Shown piece by piece: positions 59,293 to 64,000 of a DNA stretch of 64,000 nucleotides. A program made the translations under genes and the position numbers. The notes below the pieces were generated by a model. It did no database searches. It saw only the letters and a list, made by a program, of their open reading frames with translations, and was not told the origin of the DNA. Source of the stretch: Candidatus Rokuibacteriota bacterium (GTDB lineage Bacteria > Methylomirabilota > Methylomirabilia > Rokubacteriales > CSP1-6); assembly GCA_003220225.1 (NCBI GenBank), contig QHRU01000059.1, forward strand, positions 53,054 to 117,053, read 5' to 3'. Numbering within the stretch: position 1 is the first letter of the stretch; the number at the start of each line of letters is the position of its first letter.

Positions 59293-60270
59293 ATGGCCGT
59301 CGGCCTCACGCTCCCTCAACGCGGCGTCTTCTTCGGCGTCACGACTGTGCCCGAGATGCTGACCCTGGCGGCGCGCGCCGACGCCGACCCGCTCTTCGGG
59401 TTCGTCTGGGTCGGCGACAGCCTGGGGGCCAAGCCCCGCCCCGACTCGATCGCGCTGCTGGGAGCGCTGGCGGCGGCCACGCGGCGCGTGAGGCTCGGCG
59501 TGGGCTGCATGGCGTCGTTTCCCGTGCGCGACCCGCTCGTCTTCGCGTACCAGTGGGCGACGCTCGACCTCGTCTCGAACGGCCGCATGCTCCTGGCCGC
59601 GTGCACCGGGCTCGTGGCCGGCGGTGCCAGCGCGCGCGAGGGTATGGCGTTCCAGGTGACCGACCGCGAGCGCGCGGACCGTCTCGTCGAGAACATCGAG
59701 ATCTGCCGGCGCCTGTGGTCCGAGGAGCGCGTCTCCTACAAAGGCCGCTTCCGCTCCTTCGAGGACGTCACGCTCCAGCCGCGCCCCGTGCAGCAGCCCT
59801 GTCCCATCTGGATCGCTTCGAACCCGCGCCCACCGCTCGCGGGTCCTCGCCTCGAGCGCGCGCTTCAGCGTGTCGCACAGCGCGCGGATGGCTGGATGAC
59901 GACGCGCCTCGCCCCGGGGCTGGCCAGGAACAACTGGTCCGGCATCGCGCGCGCACTCGAGCGGGAAGGGCGCGACCCCGACGCCTTTCCCACGATGGCC
60001 TATCACAACGTCAACCTGAACCCGGATCGGCAGGCGGCCCTCGAAGAAACCAAACGCTTCCTGGATGCGTATTACGGCCCGGTGTTCTCTCCGCAGATGG
60101 TCGAGGCGTGGACGGCGGCGGGCACGACCGAGCAGTGCCTCGGCCACCTGCGCGAGCTGCTCGCGGAGGGGCCGAAGTCCGTCACGCTGCGCATCACGTC
60201 GTGGCGTCAAACCGAGCAGTTCGAGCGCCTGGCCGGCGAGCTCCTGCCCCGCCTGTCGACCGCCGCGTAA
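59293..60270 (+). CDS. LLM-class flavin-dependent oxidoreductase
   Basis: 325 residues: FGFVWVGDSLGAKPRPDSIA, LGVGCMASFPVRDPLVFAYQ, RMLLAACTGLVAGG and RADGWMTTRLAPG. Same branch as the protein at 48083. It lies between an acyl-CoA dehydrogenase and an amidohydrolase gene, suggesting a short catabolic unit. Confidence 0.9.
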   Translation: MAVGLTLPQRGVFFGVTTVPEMLTLAARADADPLFGFVWVGDSLGAKPRPDSIALLGALAAATRRVRLGVGCMASFPVRDPLVFAYQWATLDLVSNGRMLLAACTGLVAGGASAREGMAFQVTDRERADRLVENIEICRRLWSEERVSYKGRFRSFEDVTLQPRPVQQPCPIWIASNPRPPLAGPRLERALQRVAQRADGWMTTRLAPGLARNNWSGIARALEREGRDPDAFPTMAYHNVNLNPDRQAALEETKRFLDAYYGPVFSPQMVEAWTAAGTTEQCLGHLRELLAEGPKSVTLRITSWRQTEQFERLAGELLPRLSTAA

Positions 60271-60334
60271 CGCGGCGACTTGCCCCGATCCACGGGCGGT
60301 GCGATCCTCACGGGGCTCCGGGAGGAGCCACGTC

Positions 60335-61714
60335 ATGCCGCAGCCCAGCCTCAAGATCGACGGCGCCCGCTACGTCATCACGGTCGACGACCAGCGCCGG
60401 ATCATCCGCGACGGCTCCGTTCTCATCGAGAACGGACGCATCAGCCGCGTGGGCCGGGCCGACGAGCTGGCGGCGGCGCGCGCCGACCGCGTGATCGACG
60501 CGCGGCACTTCGTGGTCACGCCCGGGTTCGTGAACGGCCACATGCACATCAGCTACGCCCATCCCGTGCGCGGCATCTTTCCCGACGACCTCGGCAGCCC
60601 GCTCAAGCAGGTCTTCGCGCTCCAGACGGCGATGACCGAGGACGAGGAGTACCACACCACCCTGCTGGCGCTTCTGGAGCTGGTTCGCAACGGCACCGTG
60701 TGCCTGCTCGACCCGGGCTCGACCAAGTTTCCCGACGCGTGCCTGCAGGCGTACGAGGACGCGGGCGTCCGCGTGATTCTGGGGGAGTGCGTGACGGACC
60801 GCGAGGCGCCGTTCACGCTGCCGCGCTACCCGACGGCCGAGGCGGTCGCGCGCACCGCGGCGTTCATCGACAAATGGAACGGGCGCCTGGAGGGGCGGCT
60901 ACGCGCCTGGGCCATGCCGTTCTCGCCGGAGACCTGCAGCGCCGAGCTGCTGCAGGCGCTCAAGCGGGTCGCCGACGAGCGGCGCACGGGCCTCACTCTG
61001 CACCACGGCAGCGGGCCACAGGCGCGCAGGGAGCACGGGGGCCGCGGCGAGAAGAGTCCGACCGAGCACCTCGAAAAGCTGGGCGTGCTCGGCCCCAACG
61101 TGCTGCTCGCCCACGCGCTCGGTGTCGACGAGGCGGAGATCGCGTGCATCGCGCGCACCGGCGCCGCCGTCACGATGTGCCCGGTCACCGCCGCGAAAGG
61201 CGCCCGTGGCGCCACCGCGCTTGGGCGCATGCCGGAGCTCCTGGCGCGGGGTGTGCGCGTGGCGCTCGGCTGCGATTCGCCGAACAACTCGAACCACCTC
61301 GACCCGGTGCGCACGATGAACATGGCCGCCATCCAGTACAAGGACGCGCGCCAGGACATCCGGCTCGTCCCGGCCGAGACCGCGCTGGAGATGGGCACGC
61401 GGCTCGGCGCGGCGGCGCTCGGGCTGGGCGACGAGATCGGCGCCGTCGAGACGGGCAAGCAGGCCGACCTCGTGCTGTTCGACACCCGGCGGCCGGAGTG
61501 GCAGGCGCTCTGGAATCCGGTGAACAACCTGATCTACAACACCGACGGACGCAGCGTGCACACCGTCATCGTCGACGGCCGGGTCATCGTCGACGACTAC
61601 CGCCAGACGTTCGTCGACGAGAGTCGGCTCTTCGCCACCGTGCAGGAGATCGGCGAGCGACTGCAGGCCCGGACCGGCATCACCTTTCCCCGCTCGCGCT
61701 GGCCTATTTTGTAA
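60335..61714 (+). CDS. Amidohydrolase family protein (triazine/purine deaminase-like)
   Basis: 459 residues. Metal ligands: HxH in FVNGHMHISYAHP, His in TGLTLHHGSG and NVLLAHALGVD, and Asp in VALGCDSPNNSNH. The N- and C-terminal beta-sandwich that flanks the barrel is present (VIDARHFVVTPGF; GKQADLVLFDTRRPEW). It fits the AtzA/TrzN/guanine deaminase-type group, which removes amine or other groups from N-heterocycles. GGAGGAG precedes the ATG. The stop codon's last base begins repeat A5. Confidence 0.92.
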   Translation: MPQPSLKIDGARYVITVDDQRRIIRDGSVLIENGRISRVGRADELAAARADRVIDARHFVVTPGFVNGHMHISYAHPVRGIFPDDLGSPLKQVFALQTAMTEDEEYHTTLLALLELVRNGTVCLLDPGSTKFPDACLQAYEDAGVRVILGECVTDREAPFTLPRYPTAEAVARTAAFIDKWNGRLEGRLRAWAMPFSPETCSAELLQALKRVADERRTGLTLHHGSGPQARREHGGRGEKSPTEHLEKLGVLGPNVLLAHALGVDEAEIACIARTGAAVTMCPVTAAKGARGATALGRMPELLARGVRVALGCDSPNNSNHLDPVRTMNMAAIQYKDARQDIRLVPAETALEMGTRLGAAALGLGDEIGAVETGKQADLVLFDTRRPEWQALWNPVNNLIYNTDGRSVHTVIVDGRVIVDDYRQTFVDESRLFATVQEIGERLQARTGITFPRSRWPIL

Positions 61715-61829
61715 TGGGGGCCCCGAAATGGCCCCCATACCCCCAACGCTCGGGACGCCCCGGCGGAGCCGTGGCGCCCCTCGATAACGGATGGGAGCGG
61801 GGCCCCGAAATGGCCCTGCCCCCTCGATA
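61714..61829. repeat. Interspersed structured repeat, family A, copy 5 plus partial second head
   Basis: Full copy 61714-61786: head hairpin ATGGGGGCC-CCGAAAT-GGCCCCCAT, tail hairpin (complement) GGGGCGCC, A, CGGC-TCC-GCCG, G, GGCGTCCC with one G.U pair. From 61791 a partial second head follows (GGGGCCCCGAAATGGCCC). Both end in CCCTCGATAA. The element lies between the amidohydrolase stop and the NIPSNAP ribosome site. Confidence 0.8.
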
Positions 61830-61841
61830 AAGGAGGCGCGC

Positions 61842-62162
61842 ATGTTCTTCGAGCTTCGGCAATACGTCGTCCGTCCCGGGCAGCAGAAGGCGTGGGTGAG
61901 GTGCATGGAGGAGGAGATCATCCCGTTCCAGGTCAAGATGGGCATGGTGATCCTCGGCAGCTTCGTCGGTGAAGAAGACGACAGCGTGTACGTCTGGATC
62001 CGGCGCTTCGAGAGCGAGGCGGAGCGCAAGCGACTCTACGACCTCGTCTACCAGAGCGACTACTGGAAGAACGAGATCTCGCCGAAGGTCGGCGCGCTGA
62101 TCGACCGCGAGCAGATCAAGGTTCAGCGTATCGTGGCCACGCCGCATTCCGTGATCCAGTAG
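61842..62162 (+). CDS. NIPSNAP family protein
   Basis: 106 residues, single ferredoxin-like domain: FFELRQYVVRPGQQKAWVRC, MGMVILGSFVGEEDDSVYVW, RKRLYDLVYQSDYWKNEI. Role of bacterial NIPSNAP proteins is poorly known; many accompany oxidoreductases. AAAGGAGG at 61829-61836 precedes the ATG. It ends three bases before the LLM gene and is surely cotranscribed. Confidence 0.9.
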   Translation: MFFELRQYVVRPGQQKAWVRCMEEEIIPFQVKMGMVILGSFVGEEDDSVYVWIRRFESEAERKRLYDLVYQSDYWKNEISPKVGALIDREQIKVQRIVATPHSVIQ

Positions 62163-62165
62163 CGC

Positions 62166-63320
62166 ATGCGGCTGAGCCTCGCGTTCGAGATGCAGCGGCC
62201 GGTCCTCGACGACCACGCGGTCATCGAGGACACGCTGCAGCAGTGCATCCTCGCCGACGAGGTGGGCTTCGATGCGGTGTGGTTCGTGGAGCACCATTTC
62301 CTCACGAGCTTCTCGATGTCGCCGTGCCCGGAGGTCATGTTCGGCGCGCTCAGCCGGCTGACGAAGCGCATCCGGCTCGGCTTCGGCGTCGTCATCCTGC
62401 CCTACCACCACCCTGTGCGCGTGGCCGAGCGCGTGGCGATGGTGGATCACATGTCGGGCGGCCGCGTGGAGTTCGGGACGGGGCGCTCGGCGCCGTACGA
62501 GCAGACGGGCATGGGCATCGATCCGCGCGACACACGGGCGATGTGGGAAGAGTCGCTGCGCATGATCCCGCGGATCTGGGAGGATGGGCTGTTCTCGTGG
62601 GAAGGCAAGTTCTGGAGCGTCCCGCCGCGCGACGTACGTCCCAAGCCGCTGCAGAAGCCGCACCCGCGCATCTGGGTGGCCGCGCTGCAGCCCGCGACCT
62701 ATCAGCTGGCCGCCGAGCTGGGCATCGGCGTGATGGCGCTCAGCGTCGCCTCGCCGTCGTACCTCGCCCCGCACATCAAGGCGTACAAGGAACGCGTGCG
62801 CCGCGCGACGCCCGTCGGCAAGGCCGTCAACGACCAGTGGCTCAGCGCCACCATGGCGTTCTGCGACAGGGATGCCAGGGTCGCGCGCGAGCTCGCGGCG
62901 AAGTCGCTGCGGACCTTCTTCGGACCGGATCGGCCGTACCTGAAGGACCAGACGCACCTCTACGAGCAGCTCGTCGAGTCCTGGGGCGGCGTGCCCGAGC
63001 ACCTGAAGGCGAATTTCGCGCGCTACCTCAAGGGCGAGGGCGTGGCCGCCGCGCCCGAGGTCGATCTCTCCGGCGGCTCGGGACAGATCGCCTCCGCTCT
63101 GTGGAACCAGATCGACGCCGACACGCTGGTCGAGCGCGGCGTGCTCGTCGCGGGCGATCCCGACGACTGCCTGCGCAGCATCGCCATCCACGAGGAGGCG
63201 GGCGTGGACGAGCTGCAATTCCTGATGGCCACGGAGACGGTGCCGCACGACAAGGTGATGTCGTCCATCGAGATGTTCGGCAAGTACGTCATCCCGGAGC
63301 TGAAGCGGCGCTCAGCCTGA
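62166..63320 (+). CDS. LLM-class flavin-dependent monooxygenase (LuxA-like)
   Basis: 384 residues, longer than the other four family members here. FDAVWFVEHHFLTSFSMSP (the EHH-type motif of bacterial luciferase relatives), LGFGVVILPYHHPVRVAE, and FGTGRSAPYEQTGMG. Probably an FMNH2-using alkanal- or sulfonate-type monooxygenase, with the NIPSNAP protein as partner. Its last nine bases overlap the convergent HAD gene. Confidence 0.9.
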   Translation: MRLSLAFEMQRPVLDDHAVIEDTLQQCILADEVGFDAVWFVEHHFLTSFSMSPCPEVMFGALSRLTKRIRLGFGVVILPYHHPVRVAERVAMVDHMSGGRVEFGTGRSAPYEQTGMGIDPRDTRAMWEESLRMIPRIWEDGLFSWEGKFWSVPPRDVRPKPLQKPHPRIWVAALQPATYQLAAELGIGVMALSVASPSYLAPHIKAYKERVRRATPVGKAVNDQWLSATMAFCDRDARVARELAAKSLRTFFGPDRPYLKDQTHLYEQLVESWGGVPEHLKANFARYLKGEGVAAAPEVDLSGGSGQIASALWNQIDADTLVERGVLVAGDPDDCLRSIAIHEEAGVDELQFLMATETVPHDKVMSSIEMFGKYVIPELKRRSA

Positions 63321-63698
63321 CGCGCCGAAGAGCTCCGACGCCCACGCGCGATACGCGGCGGCGTCGGCCTTGAGGAAGCGGAAGCCGGCGTCGCTCGCGT
63401 AGAACGCGTCGGCGTCGCTGTCGCCGACGTGGTAGTACGCCGCCGCGGTAAATCGCGCTTTCACGTCCGCCAAGCGGTGCTTGAGCACCGTGAAGTCGGC
63501 GACGATGCCGAGGCGCTGCCACACGGCTTGCTGGTAGGCGATCGGCCGATCCGAGCAGCTGCCGACGAGATAGCCGCGCCGCTTCGCTGTGCTGACCAGT
63601 TCGATTGGCACGACACCAGGCGGCTCGCCGCACTCCAGGGTTCCGTCGATGTCGAAGCTGACGAGCGTCACGTAGCTCACGGCCGCCACGGTGTCCAT
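63312..63698 (-). CDS. HAD-like hydrolase, short
   Basis: 128 residues. HAD motif I is VSFDIDGTLECGEP (nucleophile and general acid Asp) and motif IV is YYHVGDSDADAFYA; no cap domain is present. SCSDRP may provide motif II. It could dephosphorylate a large substrate or be a regulatory remnant. GGAGGCGAGG precedes ATG 63698. Confidence 0.82.
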   Translation of the reverse strand: MDTVAAVSYVTLVSFDIDGTLECGEPPGVVPIELVSTAKRRGYLVGSCSDRPIAYQQAVWQRLGIVADFTVLKHRLADVKARFTAAAYYHVGDSDADAFYASDAGFRFLKADAAAYRAWASELFGASG

Positions 63699-63812
63699 CC
63701 TCGCCTCCGCCGGGGCTCGGGTGGCCCGAAAGTTGCCCCGGACTGCGGATCGTGGTACCTCTGGCGACGTTTTGCAACCCGCGTCCGTGCGTCGCCAATC
63801 GTGAGGACTAGT

Positions 63813-64000
63813 GTGACGGAGTCGCCGCTCGAGGCCGCGCGCAAGCTGGCGCCGCAGATCCGGGCCAGCGCCGACGAGATCGACCGGCTCCGCGAGCTGC
63901 CGCGCGCGCTCTTCGAGGCGATCGCCGACGCCGGGTTGTTCCACCTCGCGGTGCCGCGCGCCATCGGCGGCGGCGAGATCGACCTGCCGACCTACGTGCA
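63813..64000 (+). CDS. Acyl-CoA dehydrogenase-fold flavoenzyme, N-terminal part only
   Basis: 62 residues before the window ends. ESPLEAARKLAPQIRASADE, IDRLRELPRALFEAIADAGL and FHLAVPRAIGGGEIDLPTYV match the first helices of acyl-CoA dehydrogenases or of the related flavin hydroxylases (HsaA/HpaB-like). GTG start with GTGAGG upstream. Divergent from the HAD gene. Confidence 0.8.
   Translation, partial: MTESPLEAARKLAPQIRASADEIDRLRELPRALFEAIADAGLFHLAVPRAIGGGEIDLPTYV

Noticed and set aside
7101..61829. Family A repeats as short coding genes (frames starting [11 protein letters not shown])
   Set aside because: The frames differ between copies and orientations, stop at random and track the hairpins; the shared property is DNA/RNA structure, not protein.

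Overview
The window is very GC-rich (49 of 60 bases at 24301-24360) and densely packed. Most genes touch or overlap through ATGA, GTGA or TGATG junctions. The content is mostly catabolism and import: ABC importers of two types, five luciferase-like flavin oxidoreductases, short-chain and zinc/medium-chain dehydrogenases, two thiamine-diphosphate enzymes, amidohydrolases, acyl-CoA dehydrogenases and MetE-like methyltransferases. No rRNA, tRNA, phage, transposase or CRISPR was found. This profile suits a free-living soil or sediment bacterium; by general resemblance I suspect Candidatus Rokubacteria/Methylomirabilota, but nothing here proves the taxonomy.

Layout. 1-8026: a partial MarR regulator diverging from a pirin; an isopropylmalate-dehydrogenase-like enzyme and a peptide-type binding protein sharing one bidirectional promoter; a ThDP enzyme, an FAD oxidoreductase and a short-chain dehydrogenase without its catalytic Tyr/Lys. 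8154-15217: a small membrane protein, then a minus-strand dipeptide-type ABC operon (binding protein, two permeases, two ATPases) ending in a cyclase-like DUF2652 gene. 15353-24173: nucleotidyltransferase and alcohol dehydrogenase, then a large SARP/BTAD-ATPase-TPR regulator between a lipoprotein gene and a secreted EEP-fold hydrolase gene that share an 11-bp-period direct repeat upstream. 24237-27369: SDR, MetE-like, LLM and membrane-protein genes on the plus strand. 27487-30550: a lower-GC patch with an orphan GspC-like protein, a secreted propeller-like protein and a small exported protein. 30681-43113: a long minus-strand series covering DsrE/TusA-like proteins, LLM, phosphodiesterase, PEP-mutase-like enzyme, a two-subunit molybdenum hydroxylase, dehydrogenases, amidohydrolase, esterase, CMD protein and MetE-like enzyme. 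43150-46352: PepSY membrane protein and an RnfD-like/DUF2330 pair. 46486-47164: a VapBC-type toxin-antitoxin pair. 47173-53631: binding protein, LLM, ThDP enzyme, dienelactone hydrolase, CinA and epoxide-hydrolase-like genes. 53643-58091: a polyamine/iron-type ABC operon headed by a LOG-like gene. 58136-64000: acyl-CoA dehydrogenase, LLM, amidohydrolase, NIPSNAP, LLM, HAD and a partial acyl-CoA-dehydrogenase-fold enzyme.

Three non-coding patterns cross these gene groups. First, two families of structured interspersed repeats (A and B) sit at gene ends; family A keeps two hairpins through compensatory changes. Second, several transcription units appear leaderless, with a TANNNT -10 element 6-8 bp before the start codon. 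Third, the SARP-type regulator is flanked by SARP-like heptamer repeats, which predicts a small regulon.
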